Positions 1 through 8,652 of a stretch of DNA of 64,000 nt are shown one piece after another. Source of the stretch: Thauera propionica (GTDB lineage: Bacteria > Pseudomonadota > Gammaproteobacteria > Burkholderiales > Rhodocyclaceae); assembly GCF_002245655.1 (NCBI RefSeq), contig NZ_NOIH01000014.1, forward strand, positions 62,001 to 126,000, written 5' to 3'. The translations under genes and the position numbers were made by a program. Numbering within the stretch: position 1 is the first letter of the stretch; every line of letters starts with the position of its first letter. Below the pieces are notes generated by a model, which was not told where the DNA came from, did not search any database, and was given only the letters and a program-made list of their open reading frames with translations.

Positions 1-270
1 GGCCATGTAGGGCGAGACCAGCGTCAGGTGCTCCGCGCCCAACCGTCCCGCAGTACGCGCGACCAGCAGCAGCTCGAGCAGCTTCTCGTTCGGCCGGTGC
101 AGGCTGCGATAGACGACGACCTGGCCGGGCAGGCGCTCGGGCAGGCGCAGGCGCAGTTCGTCATCGGGGAAACGGTGGCGCTCGATCAGCGCACATTCCA
201 GACCGGCAGCCCGGGCCAGGCGCCCGGCCTCGAGCGTCTCGTCCTCGAAATGCAGCAACAGCGCTTTCAT
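1..270 (-). CDS. ribose-phosphate pyrophosphokinase-like protein (3' end outside window)
   Basis: The reverse strand from 270 reads an open frame of 90 codons beginning [16 protein letters not shown] and running off the window edge. It resembles the N-terminal domain of PRPP synthase-like enzymes, including a region like the FPDGE segment (here FPDDEL) that in PRPP synthases precedes the subunit contacts. The start ATG (268-270) shares one base with the stop of the upstream phosphorylase gene (TGATG), so the two are translationally coupled. A canonical prs lies elsewhere in this window at 26832-27782, so this is a divergent paralogue. The coupling suggests a shared role in nucleoside or ribose-phosphate salvage. 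That role is inferred, and only the N-terminus is visible. Confidence 0.75.
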   Translation of the reverse strand, partial: MKALLLHFEDETLEAGRLARAAGLECALIERHRFPDDELRLRLPERLPGQVVVYRSLHRPNEKLLELLLVARTAGRLGAEHLTLVSPYMA

Positions 271-1856
271 CAAAACTCCACGAACAGGTGCGGCAGCTCG
301 TCTGCCGCACCGATGGCATAGCCCGACGAGCGCACCGCGGCCTGGCGGGCGAACTCGAGGTCGGACGGATAGTCGGCATGGACGCGGTAGAGCACATCGC
401 CGCGCGCCACGGTATCGCCCAGCTTGCGCAGCAGGTCGACACCGGCGCCCTGCACCTTGGGCGCGCCAGCGACGCGCGCGATGCGGGCCAGTTGATGGTT
501 GTCGATGCCGATGACGACACCATCGGCATCGGCCATCACCTCGAAGCTCAGACGGGCCAGCTGCGGGGCGTTGTGGTCGAACGGCTTGCCACCCTGCGCG
601 CGGATGATCGCGTCCATTTTGGCCAGCGCGCGGCCCGAGTCGAGGATGTCGCGCGCGATACCGAAGCCGTCGCCGCCACGCACGTCCGGGTCGAACTCAA
701 GCATGCGGCCCGCCAGGCGCAGCGCCTTCTGGCGCAGGTCGTTGGGCGCGCGCGGATCGTTCTCCAGCACCCGCATCACGTCGCGCGCCTCGAGCACCGG
801 ACCGATGCCGCTGCCGATCGGCTGGCGCCCGTCGGTGATGACGACGTCGATCGTCAGGTTCATGCGCCCGGCGACGAACTCGAACAGTTTGCGCAGGCGC
901 TGCGCCTCCGGCATCGAGCGCACCTTGGCGGTGGGGCCGACGGGAATGTCGAGCAGCAGGTGGGTGGAACCGGCGGCCACCTTCTTCGACAGGATGGAGG
1001 CCACCATCTGGCCCGGCGAGTCGATCGACAGCGGACGCTCGACCGAGATCAGCACATCGTCGGCCGGCGACAGCGCCGCCGTGCCGCCCCAGGCCAGGCA
1101 ACCACGGTGCTCGCGGACGATGTCCGACAGGTGCGCCATCGGCAGCTCGACATTGGCGAGCACCTCCATGGTGTCGGCGGTACCCGCAGGCGAGGTGATC
1201 GCGCGCGAAGATGTCTTGGGACACAACATGCCGTGCGCGGCGACGATGGGCACCACCAGCATCGAGGTCCGGTTGCCGGGGATGCCGCCGATGCAGTGCT
1301 TGTCCACCACGGGTCGTTCGTGCCAGTCGAGGCGCTGCCCGACTGCGGCCATCGCCTCGGTCAGGAAGTACACCTCCTCGCGGTCGAGTTCGCCCTGGTT
1401 CGACGCGACGACAAAGGCGGTCAGCTCGATCTTGGAATAACGGTGCTCGGCGATGTCGCGCACGATGGCGCGGAAGTCGTCGCGATCGAGGCGCTCACCG
1501 GCGATCTTGCGGTGCAGGGCGGGGATTGAGGTCGGCGGCTCGGCCTGCGCGACCTTGGCCGGGTGGCCGTTCTCCACACCGAGCTGCGCGAAGGCGTCCA
1601 AACTCAGCCCGATCTCGTTGCAACGGACGATGCGCGGATCGTCGACCACGTTCAGCGTGGCGAGCACGCGCCGACCGTTCGCCTGCACCTCGACCTTGGC
1701 CAGCGCCTGAAAGCCTTCGGCGCGGTAGATGGCGCAGTCGCGGTGCAGGTAGGCGACGTTCTCGCGGTAGGTGTCGATCGCGACGCGGCGCAGCGCGAGC
1801 GGGAAGGTCTGCTCGTTGCGGACAGCTTCGGCGGGCGTCGAGTCGGGGGTATCCAT
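270..1856 (-). CDS. thymidine phosphorylase / AMP phosphorylase family protein
   Basis: 528 residues, longer than E. coli DeoA (about 440) and matching the archaeal-type 'putative thymidine phosphorylase' family, whose archaeal members include AMP phosphorylase. Order: an extra N-terminal domain of about 90 residues, the helical glycosyltransferase-3 N domain, the main phosphorylase domain with [15 protein letters not shown] and [18 protein letters not shown] (phosphate and base binding), then a C-terminal PYNP-like domain. I chose the ATG at 1854-1856; in-frame sequence further upstream is non-conserved and AT-rich. The gene overlaps the PRPP-synthase-like gene by one base. Family reaction: phosphorolysis of a nucleoside or nucleotide to base plus ribose phosphate. 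The true substrate (thymidine or AMP) cannot be told from sequence alone. Confidence 0.85.
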   Translation of the reverse strand: MDTPDSTPAEAVRNEQTFPLALRRVAIDTYRENVAYLHRDCAIYRAEGFQALAKVEVQANGRRVLATLNVVDDPRIVRCNEIGLSLDAFAQLGVENGHPAKVAQAEPPTSIPALHRKIAGERLDRDDFRAIVRDIAEHRYSKIELTAFVVASNQGELDREEVYFLTEAMAAVGQRLDWHERPVVDKHCIGGIPGNRTSMLVVPIVAAHGMLCPKTSSRAITSPAGTADTMEVLANVELPMAHLSDIVREHRGCLAWGGTAALSPADDVLISVERPLSIDSPGQMVASILSKKVAAGSTHLLLDIPVGPTAKVRSMPEAQRLRKLFEFVAGRMNLTIDVVITDGRQPIGSGIGPVLEARDVMRVLENDPRAPNDLRQKALRLAGRMLEFDPDVRGGDGFGIARDILDSGRALAKMDAIIRAQGGKPFDHNAPQLARLSFEVMADADGVVIGIDNHQLARIARVAGAPKVQGAGVDLLRKLGDTVARGDVLYRVHADYPSDLEFARQAAVRSSGYAIGAADELPHLFVEF

Positions 1857-2015
1857 GGCTCGAAGGGTACTCTTGCGCCCCCGTGGATTGAAGGCGGAAA
1901 TCGCTGCCGGCGAGAAACATGCCACGCTCCGCGAGCTTCCAAATCCGCTAAAGTCACCCCGAAAGCCGTCGTTATTAAATATATTAATATTGTCGGTAGC
2001 ACCATAAGAAAAACA

Positions 2016-2035
2016 GAGGCGCCGTTCTGCGCCTC
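2016..2035 (-). terminator. GC-rich hairpin with T-run on the minus strand
   Basis: Stem GAGGCGC (2016-2022) pairs with GCGCCTC (2029-2035) around a 6-nt loop. Read on the minus strand it is followed by TGTTTTTCTT, an intrinsic-terminator shape. No minus-strand gene ends here. It may instead be a 5' hairpin in the leader of the chemotaxis gene starting at 2060, or a barrier to antisense transcription into the phosphorylase promoter. Confidence 0.4.
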
Positions 2036-2059
2036 CCCTTGATCCGTGGAGCAGCAATC

Positions 2060-3151
2060 ATGTCGTGGTGGAACAGCAAGAAGGAAACCGACGCACTGCG
2101 TCGCCAACTGAGCGACAGCGAGCGCGAACTCGCCGAGGCCCGGGCGCGGGTCGCGCGCCTCGAGAGCGAGCTCGCGCACCAGCAGGCCGAATGCGCCGAA
2201 GTGCGCCGGCGCGACAGCCTGCACGATGCCCTGTTCGGCAACCTGCGCACCTACGCCGAGACGATGGGCTCGGTGCAGCATTCGTTCGCGCATCTGGCCG
2301 AGCAGCTGGCCACGCAGGAGTCCGCCGCGGCCGACTCGACCCGTGCCGCCGACGAGAGCAGCAAGGCCATCGCCAGCGTGTCGGGCCACCTCGGCACCCT
2401 CGCCACCGAGACCGGCAACACAACCAGTTCCGTGCGCCAGCTCACCGCACGCGCCGCGCAGATCGACGGCATCGTGCAGCTGATCCGCGAGATCGCCGAC
2501 CAGACCAACCTGCTGGCGCTGAATGCGGCGATCGAGGCGGCACGCGCCGGCGAGCAGGGCCGCGGCTTTGCCGTCGTCGCCGACGAAGTGCGCAAGCTCG
2601 CCGAACGCACCGCGGGCGCCACCAACGAAATCTCCGAACTGGTCAGCGCCATCCAGGGCGAGACCGGCCAGGTCGAGAAGGTCATCGGCGAATTGTCCGA
2701 CAAGGCCGCCAGCGCAGCCAGCGAAGGGGGCGCCGCGCGCGGCAGCATGGACGCGCTGTGTGGTCTGGCACGCGGCATGGCCGGCACGATGAAGCAGGCC
2801 GCGCTACGCAGCTTCGCCGAGTTGGCCAAGCTCGACCACCTCGTCTTCAAGCTCGACGTGTATCAGGCGTTGACCGGGCACTCCACGACCGAGGCTGCGA
2901 CGTTGTCGACCCACACCAGCTGCCGGCTGGGTCGCTGGTACCAGAATGCGGGGCGCCAGTTCGCCCACCTGCCGGCCTATCGGCAGCTCGAGGCTCCGCA
3001 CGCGCGCGTGCACCAGAGCGGCAAAGCCGCACTCGAGCGCGTCGTCGCGGGCGACATCGACGCTGCGGTGGCGGCTGTTTCGGACATGGAGTCGGCCAGC
3101 ATCCAGGTGCTCGAGAACCTGCAGCGCATCGCCGACACCGCCGGCGGCTGA
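2060..3151 (+). CDS. soluble methyl-accepting chemotaxis protein with C-terminal CZB domain
   Basis: 363 residues. No transmembrane helix or periplasmic domain is visible, so it should act in the cytoplasm. Residues about 10-55 form a coiled coil. The middle is a short MCP signalling domain with the conserved hairpin tip [20 protein letters not shown]. The last ~110 residues fit a CZB zinc-binding domain: a His in LDHLVFK, then CRLGRWY, then paired histidines (PHARVHQSG). CZB domains bind zinc through a 3His/1Cys set and in studied cases sense zinc or hypochlorous acid. The ATG at 2060 (MSWWNSKK) is preferred over an in-frame start seven codons upstream because the N-terminal MSWW(N) pattern is typical and GGAGC precedes it. 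Confidence 0.88.
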   Translation: MSWWNSKKETDALRRQLSDSERELAEARARVARLESELAHQQAECAEVRRRDSLHDALFGNLRTYAETMGSVQHSFAHLAEQLATQESAAADSTRAADESSKAIASVSGHLGTLATETGNTTSSVRQLTARAAQIDGIVQLIREIADQTNLLALNAAIEAARAGEQGRGFAVVADEVRKLAERTAGATNEISELVSAIQGETGQVEKVIGELSDKAASAASEGGAARGSMDALCGLARGMAGTMKQAALRSFAELAKLDHLVFKLDVYQALTGHSTTEAATLSTHTSCRLGRWYQNAGRQFAHLPAYRQLEAPHARVHQSGKAALERVVAGDIDAAVAAVSDMESASIQVLENLQRIADTAGG

Positions 3152-3255
3152 GTGCCGTCGCAACGCGATCGAGAATTGCCCCTGCCGCGTTCCGGTTTTT
3201 GGCCTAGAGTGCAGGTAGATGATGCCTGCCACGCAACCTCTGACCGGAGCGCGAC

Positions 3256-3678
3256 ATGACCAACCGCAACATCTCCTTCATCGTCAAGGATCAACAGCCG
3301 CTGATGCTGCGCCCGACCGACTCGGTGCAGATGGCCTGCCGGCGCATGTGCGAGCGCAATGTCGGCGCCGTGCTGGTGACCGACAGCCACCACCACCTGA
3401 AGGGCATCTTCACCGGCCGCGACGCCGTGCAGATGATCGGCGCCGGTGGCCACCCGGCCGAGACCACACTGAGCGAAGTCATGACGCCGGACCCCGACAC
3501 GATCGGCCCCGAGCACAAGGCGATCGAGGCGCTGCACATGATGTGTGACGGCGGCTATCGCCACCTGCCGGTGGTGGCGGACGGCAAGGTCGTCGGCATC
3601 GTGTCGCGCAGCGATTTCAAGGGCCTGGAGCTCGATCAGTTCGAGGACGAACAGAGCCTGTGGGAACGCATCTGCTGA
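3256..3678 (+). CDS. CBS-domain protein (tandem CBS pair)
   Basis: 140 residues made up almost entirely of two CBS motifs (about residues 12-65 and 78-132). The first ends in GIFTGRD and the second in GIVSRSD, the usual ends of CBS units. Such stand-alone Bateman modules bind adenosine nucleotides and regulate partner proteins. It stands alone between the chemotaxis receptor and a convergent membrane protein, so no partner can be named. Confidence 0.85.
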   Translation: MTNRNISFIVKDQQPLMLRPTDSVQMACRRMCERNVGAVLVTDSHHHLKGIFTGRDAVQMIGAGGHPAETTLSEVMTPDPDTIGPEHKAIEALHMMCDGGYRHLPVVADGKVVGIVSRSDFKGLELDQFEDEQSLWERIC

Positions 3679-3706
3679 GGTGGCTGCGCCATCCGGGAGG
3701 TTCGAC

Positions 3707-4735
3707 CTACTGGCCGGCGTCTGCCGGCCGCACGCGGAAGCGCAGCGTCCCGATCATCTGATCGTCCTCGGTCAGCACTCTCACCTGCCAGCGCCCGGCC
3801 GGATCGGACGGGAAGTTCTGCTTGCGCGTCCAGGCGCGGTAGCCCTCTTCGCGTCCGCCACGAATGTCGAGCGCGATGCGGTCGATCTCGCGCCCCTCGT
3901 GGATCCACACGTGCTGCACGCGCTCGCGCAGGCCCAGCGGCGCACGGATCGCGGTGTAGGCGTAAAGGCCCTGCGCGACAAGCTGGGCCGCATCGATCTC
4001 GACCAGATTGTGGGTGGGCGCGCGATTGGCATCGTCGATCGCCGTCGCCAGGGCCATGTCCGTCAGGCGCAGCGTGGCGGGCGGCACCCACAGCCGCGCC
4101 AGCCAGCCGGTGGCCGCCAGCGCCAGCATCAGCACCGCCACCAGCACCCCGCGCCACCAGCGTGGCACCGTGATCGAGCCCAGCAGGCTCGGGAAGGCCA
4201 GCAGCACCGCGATGCCCAGCGCCAGTTCGTAGCTGCGGGCGGTCGGCACGTGCAGGATCAGGGGCATGGCCACCAGCAGCACCGCGAACAGCGTCAGCGT
4301 GTGGTAGGTCAGGAACAGCCAGCGCCGCGGCGCGAGCCGCTTGTAGTAGATCGGATCGATCAGCGCCACCAGCGCGGCCAGGATCAGACCGCTGGTGAAC
4401 ACCGCCTGCCCGCTGTTCCAGGATGTGCTCGCGAAGAAGAAGGGCAGCGCGAAGAACAGGCTCTCCTGATGGATCATCTGCGTCGCGTAGCGCAGCACGG
4501 TCGGCGGCAGCCGCAGGCCGAAGCGCGCCGCCAGCAGATCGCTGAGCACGCGCTCGAGCACCAGCCACACCCAGCCAAGCAGCATCACGACTGCGATGAT
4601 GCGGGCGAAACCCTCGTGCCGCTCCACCAGAAAGAAGCTGGCCACGCCGGAGACGAAGCCGAAGGCCGCGATCACGCCGGGATAACGGCGGGCGAGCACG
4701 ATGAGGCGCAGCAATCGGATCTTGAGTTTGGCCAT
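3707..4735 (-). CDS. multi-pass membrane protein with C-terminal DUF2914-like domain (DUF5924-like)
   Basis: 342 residues. About seven hydrophobic helices fill residues 10-215. The final ~120 residues form a soluble domain with HVWIHEGREIDRIALDIRGG and SDPAGRWQVRVLTEDDQMIG, resembling the DUF2914 domain that follows the membrane part of DUF5924-family proteins. The function of that family is unknown. Start at MAKLKIRLLR; the open frame extends upstream but that part is low-complexity and unlike a protein N-terminus. It converges on the CBS gene with a 28-nt gap. Confidence 0.65.
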   Translation of the reverse strand: MAKLKIRLLRLIVLARRYPGVIAAFGFVSGVASFFLVERHEGFARIIAVVMLLGWVWLVLERVLSDLLAARFGLRLPPTVLRYATQMIHQESLFFALPFFFASTSWNSGQAVFTSGLILAALVALIDPIYYKRLAPRRWLFLTYHTLTLFAVLLVAMPLILHVPTARSYELALGIAVLLAFPSLLGSITVPRWWRGVLVAVLMLALAATGWLARLWVPPATLRLTDMALATAIDDANRAPTHNLVEIDAAQLVAQGLYAYTAIRAPLGLRERVQHVWIHEGREIDRIALDIRGGREEGYRAWTRKQNFPSDPAGRWQVRVLTEDDQMIGTLRFRVRPADAGQ

Positions 4736-4967
4736 CGGATGAACGTGTGGCGATGCAGCCGGCGCAAGCGATGGGTGGGGACCACGCCGTATCGCGCCGC
4801 AGGAGGCGGCAGACCTTACCGCACCGAACGCGCTACGGCACGTCATGACGAAAATTCTTGCCATTGTGCGCCAATGCGCGAGCGCCGGTGTTGACGCCAC
4901 GCGCAGCAGACGCGGCTCATTGAGCGCACAATCAGCGTCATGACACGGCTCGCCAGGGAGGCGAAAG

Positions 4968-6074
4968 ATGGACAAGACTGCGATGAAACTGCGCGGGGTC
5001 AACCTGGGCAGCTGGCTGGTGCTCGAGAAGTGGATGGTACCCAGCCTGTTCGACGGCCTGCAGGCCACCGACGAGACCACCTGGTGCGCGGAGATGGGGC
5101 CGCGCGCGACCGAACGCCTGCGCGCCCACTGGAACAGCTTCATCACGCGCGAGGACTTCCGCTGGATTGCCGGACACGGACTCAACGCGATACGTATCCC
5201 GGTCGGGCACTGGATCTTCGGCCCCGACTACCCCTACCACCCCAAGTACGGCGACAACCGCCACCCCTTCGTCACCGGCGGCATCGAGGTGCTGGACCGG
5301 GCGATGGACTGGGCGCAGGAATTCGACCTGCGCGTGGTGCTCGACCTGCATGCGGCGCCGGGCTGCCAGAACGGCTTCGACAACGGCGGCATCAAGGACG
5401 TGTGCGAATGGCACACCAAGGCCGAGTACCGCGATCATTCGCTATCGGTGCTCGAACGCCTGGCCGAACGCTACCGCAACCATCCGGCGCTGCACGCCAT
5501 CGAGGTGCTCAACGAACCGCGCTGGGACGTGCCGACGGACTACATCAAGGCCTATTACCTCGATGCCTACGAACGGATCCGCCGCCACTGCCCGCCGGAG
5601 CGCGTAGCCGTGGTGTTCCATGACGGCTTCCGCTCCTTCCGCGAGTTCCTCGGCTTCATGCAGCCACCGCAGTACCAGAACGTCATCTTCGACATCCACC
5701 GCTACCAGTGCTTCGAACGCTGCGATATCGACGCAGACATCCACGCCCACCTGCGCAAGTCGGCCGGCGACTGGAAGGACGAGGCCGACGCGATCATCAC
5801 CGAGCTGGGTTTGCCGACGATCTGCGGGGAATGGAGCCTGGGACTGGACCTGAAGGTGGTGTCGCTGTGGGCCGAGGGGCCGTTCAACCACGCGCTGGAG
5901 AACATGGACCAGTTCCAGCAGAACGTCGCCAGCCGCGGCTATGCCGACGCGCAGTTGCTCACCTTCGAGAAATACCAGGGCTGGTTCTTCTGGAGCTACC
6001 GCACCGAGACCACTCCGGCCTGGAGCCTGCGCAGCAGCGTCGAGCGCGACTGGCTGCCGTCAAGCTTCGCCTAG
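4968..6074 (+). CDS. glycoside hydrolase family 5 protein (exo-1,3-glucanase-like)
   Basis: 368 residues forming one GH5 barrel. The opening RGVNLGSWLVLEKWM and NAIRIPVGHW match the exo-beta-1,3-glucanase branch of the family. The catalytic acid/base Glu lies in EVLNEPRWDV (about residue 180) and the nucleophile Glu in TICGEWSLG. No signal peptide is visible, so it should be cytoplasmic, which is uncommon for a beta-glucan hydrolase. The start has a strong GGGAGG six bases upstream. The stop overlaps the convergent ABC gene by 15 bases. The substrate is inferred from the family only. Confidence 0.85.
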   Translation: MDKTAMKLRGVNLGSWLVLEKWMVPSLFDGLQATDETTWCAEMGPRATERLRAHWNSFITREDFRWIAGHGLNAIRIPVGHWIFGPDYPYHPKYGDNRHPFVTGGIEVLDRAMDWAQEFDLRVVLDLHAAPGCQNGFDNGGIKDVCEWHTKAEYRDHSLSVLERLAERYRNHPALHAIEVLNEPRWDVPTDYIKAYYLDAYERIRRHCPPERVAVVFHDGFRSFREFLGFMQPPQYQNVIFDIHRYQCFERCDIDADIHAHLRKSAGDWKDEADAIITELGLPTICGEWSLGLDLKVVSLWAEGPFNHALENMDQFQQNVASRGYADAQLLTFEKYQGWFFWSYRTETTPAWSLRSSVERDWLPSSFA

Positions 6075-7826
6075 GAGCGCGCCCGCCGGCGCCGCCTGCA
6101 CGTACTTCTCCTCGTGCAGGCGGTTGACCGCCAGTTTGTGGGTGAAGTGATGCGACATGCCGTTGTGGAAGCTGATCATCATCAGCGTGGAGTCGGGCAG
6201 CTCGCGGTGCAGGAGCTCGATCATCAACAGCTCGGTTTCCGGATCGAGCGCGTTGGTCGCCTCCTCCAGGAACACCCAGGCCGGGCGCTGCAACAGCACG
6301 CGCGCAATGGCGAGCCGCTGCCGGGCACGCAGCGGCAGGGCGTGATCCCAGCTGTCGCTCTCGTAGAGCCGCGGCGCCAGCCACGCCACGCCCGCACACT
6401 CCAGCACGTGCAGCAGGTCGCCGTGCTCGAACTCCGTCTCCGCATGCGGATAGCACAGCGCCGCCTTGAGCGTGCCATCGGGGAAGTACGGCCGCTGCGG
6501 CAGGAAGACGATGCCGTGATCGGCGGGCAGCACGATTTCGCCCTGCCCCCACGGCCAGAGCCCGGCCACGGCCTTGAACAGGCACACCGCCACCGAGGTG
6601 TCGCCGCCGATCAGCACGCGTTCGCCACGGCGCACGACGGTATCGAGGTGCTCGGCCAGCACGCGGCCGTCGGGGTTGGACAGCGTGAGATTGCGCAGCA
6701 CCAGCTTGCGCTCGGTGCCGACGCGAACCTGGATGCGGTTGTGCGCGCGGGCACGTTCCGGCGCGGACAGCGCCTCGAGATCCTGGTAGAGACTGACGAT
6801 GCGGTCCATCGACGCGCGGCAGCGCGCCAGCTCGCCGAGGTTGTCGACCGGCCACGACAGCGCCGAGGTCAGGCGCTGGAAGGCCTGCGCGGCCTGCATC
6901 AGCACGCCCAGCGTCATCACACCGGCGATGTACTGCGGCGCCGCCACCAGGATGGGAAAGACCGGCAGCAGCGTGCCATAGGCGGTGGAAAAGGACACGA
7001 TGCCGAGATAGCCGATCGTCTGCCGGTTCCAGCCGCGCCCGACGTCGTCGAAGAGGGAATCGGCATGGCGGCGCTCTACTGCCTCGCCGCGCATCAGGGC
7101 GATGGACTCGGCGTGCTCGCGCTCGCGCGCCAGGCCGTAGCGCAGGTTAGCCTCCACCGTCTGCAGGCGGTTGGTGGCCTTGACCAGCGGCCGCCCGAGC
7201 AGCGCGCCCAGCACCGTGCCCAGGCCGGCATAGAGGAAGGCCAGCCACACCAGATAGCCCCCCACCACGATGTCCGTGCCCGGCACCTCGAAGCTGCCCG
7301 ACACGCTGGACAGGATGTCGGCGAAGCTGCCGAGGATCAGCAGCGAAAACAGCAGCGAATGCGCCAGCCCGATCGCCGACTCGGTGGCGATACGGATGTC
7401 CTCGGCGATGCGGCCGTCCGGATTGTCATGGTCGCCGACGGTAAAGCGCAGCTGGTAAAGATGCCGGTCCGACAGCCAGGCATCGAGCAGGCGCCGCGTC
7501 AGCCACTGCCGCCAGTCGAGCTGCAGCCAGCGCTTGATGTGCAGGTGCGCCGCCGTCACCGCCACGGTGAGCGCGAAGATCACGCCGAACACCGCCGCCT
7601 GCACCAGCACCTCGCGCATCGAACGCGCCTCGAGGGCGTCGAACAGCTCGCGGTGCCAGTAGCTGATCCAGATCGCCAGCGCGACCTGTGCCAGCGTCAG
7701 CAGCACCAGCAGCAGGGTCGCGATGCCGGCCTTCCACTTGCGCTCGCTATGCCAATAGGGCATCGACAGGCGCCAGAACTGCCTGATCGAGCTGCCACCG
7801 GCGGGCGGTGAGGAAGAAGGCTGCAA
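6060..7826 (-). CDS. SbmA/YddA-type ABC membrane protein with a degenerate nucleotide-binding domain
   Basis: 588 residues. The N-terminal half is the six-helix SbmA/BacA-like domain (FWRLSMPYWHSERKWKAG, then W-R-Q-W-L-T-R-R-L and the IAEDIRIATES segment). The C-terminal ~190 residues align with an ABC ATPase, but every nucleotide motif is altered. Where GxxGxGKST is expected, at about residue 405, it has GGDTSVAVCLFKA. The LSGGE signature reads LPLRARQRLAIARV, and Walker B ends LEEATNALD with Glu in place of Asp. The frame is intact and the rest of the domain is well kept. TTG at 7824-7826 is chosen because GGAG lies eight bases upstream. SbmA itself has no ATPase domain and runs on the proton gradient; this protein looks intermediate. 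Confidence 0.8.
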   Translation of the reverse strand: MQPSSSPPAGGSSIRQFWRLSMPYWHSERKWKAGIATLLLVLLTLAQVALAIWISYWHRELFDALEARSMREVLVQAAVFGVIFALTVAVTAAHLHIKRWLQLDWRQWLTRRLLDAWLSDRHLYQLRFTVGDHDNPDGRIAEDIRIATESAIGLAHSLLFSLLILGSFADILSSVSGSFEVPGTDIVVGGYLVWLAFLYAGLGTVLGALLGRPLVKATNRLQTVEANLRYGLAREREHAESIALMRGEAVERRHADSLFDDVGRGWNRQTIGYLGIVSFSTAYGTLLPVFPILVAAPQYIAGVMTLGVLMQAAQAFQRLTSALSWPVDNLGELARCRASMDRIVSLYQDLEALSAPERARAHNRIQVRVGTERKLVLRNLTLSNPDGRVLAEHLDTVVRRGERVLIGGDTSVAVCLFKAVAGLWPWGQGEIVLPADHGIVFLPQRPYFPDGTLKAALCYPHAETEFEHGDLLHVLECAGVAWLAPRLYESDSWDHALPLRARQRLAIARVLLQRPAWVFLEEATNALDPETELLMIELLHRELPDSTLMMISFHNGMSHHFTHKLAVNRLHEEKYVQAAPAGALLGEA

Positions 7827-7982
7827 GGACTGAACTCCGGTTCGGAAACGGTAGCGGCCGGAACGGCCTGCTCCGGCGGACGCGTATTTTGCTCGAACAC
7901 GGCGCACTGCACCATGACGGATGTGGCACCGGCGACCCAAGTCCGTAGAATGCCGCTTTGCTCACCGCTCCCGCCACGCACC

Positions 7983-8639
7983 ATGCCCCGCTACCGGCAC
8001 GTCCTGTTCGACCTCGACGGCACCCTGATCGACTCCGCCCCGGCCATCCTCGCCAGCTACCGCGAAGCCTTTGCCAGCGCCGGCTGCGCCCCGGTGCGTA
8101 CCATCGACGAATCCATTGTCGGCCCGCCGCTGACCGAAACACTGCAGATGCTGGCCGGCAGCAACGATGCGGCGCTGATCGCCGGTCTCGCGGAGCACTT
8201 CAAGGCCAGCTATGACACCACCGGCTACCGCCAGACCGCGGCCTACGCCGGCGTGGGCGAGATGCTCGAACGACTCGCCGCGGGCGGCTGCCAGCTGTCG
8301 ATCGCCACCAACAAGCGCCTGCATCCGACACGGCTGATTCTGGCGCACCTGGGCTGGGCCGGGCACTTCGAGGCGGTATACGCGCTTGACATGTTCCAGC
8401 CCCGCCTGCCCGACAAGGCCACGATGATCGCCCGCCTGCTGGCCGACCACGGCATCGCGCGCGAAGATGCGATCTACATCGGCGACCGCGCCGAGGATGG
8501 CGAATCGGCCGACGCCAACCGCCTGCCCTTCATCGCCGCAACCTGGGGCTACGGCAGCCTGGAAGCGGACGACATGGCGCCCCACTGGCGGGCCGCGGAC
8601 ACCCCGGCAGCCCTGACTGACGCGCTGCTCGCGCGGTAA
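7983..8639 (+). CDS. HAD-superfamily phosphatase, phosphoglycolate phosphatase-like
   Basis: 218 residues. HAD motif I is LFDLDGTLIDS near the N-terminus, motif II is the Thr in SIATNKRL, and the motif III/IV Lys and acidic residues fall in KATMIARLL and IYIGDRAEDG. The alpha-helical cap between motifs I and II is the subclass I type seen in Gph. The ATG at 7983 puts motif I at the usual distance; an earlier in-frame start would add 23 non-conserved residues. It is divergent from the degenerate ABC gene (156 bp between starts). The substrate is not certain. Confidence 0.8.
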   Translation: MPRYRHVLFDLDGTLIDSAPAILASYREAFASAGCAPVRTIDESIVGPPLTETLQMLAGSNDAALIAGLAEHFKASYDTTGYRQTAAYAGVGEMLERLAAGGCQLSIATNKRLHPTRLILAHLGWAGHFEAVYALDMFQPRLPDKATMIARLLADHGIAREDAIYIGDRAEDGESADANRLPFIAATWGYGSLEADDMAPHWRAADTPAALTDALLAR

Positions 8640-8652
8640 AGCCGGAGGAGGC

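Noticed and set aside
1949-1967. Possible sigma-28 (flagellar) promoter for the chemotaxis receptor
   Set aside because: TAAAGT and GCCG elements are present but their spacing is three bases short of the consensus.
1857-2057. N-terminal extension of the phosphorylase by 67 codons
   Set aside because: The extra sequence crosses an AT-rich promoter-like region and a hairpin and looks non-coding; [12 protein letters not shown] is a better start.
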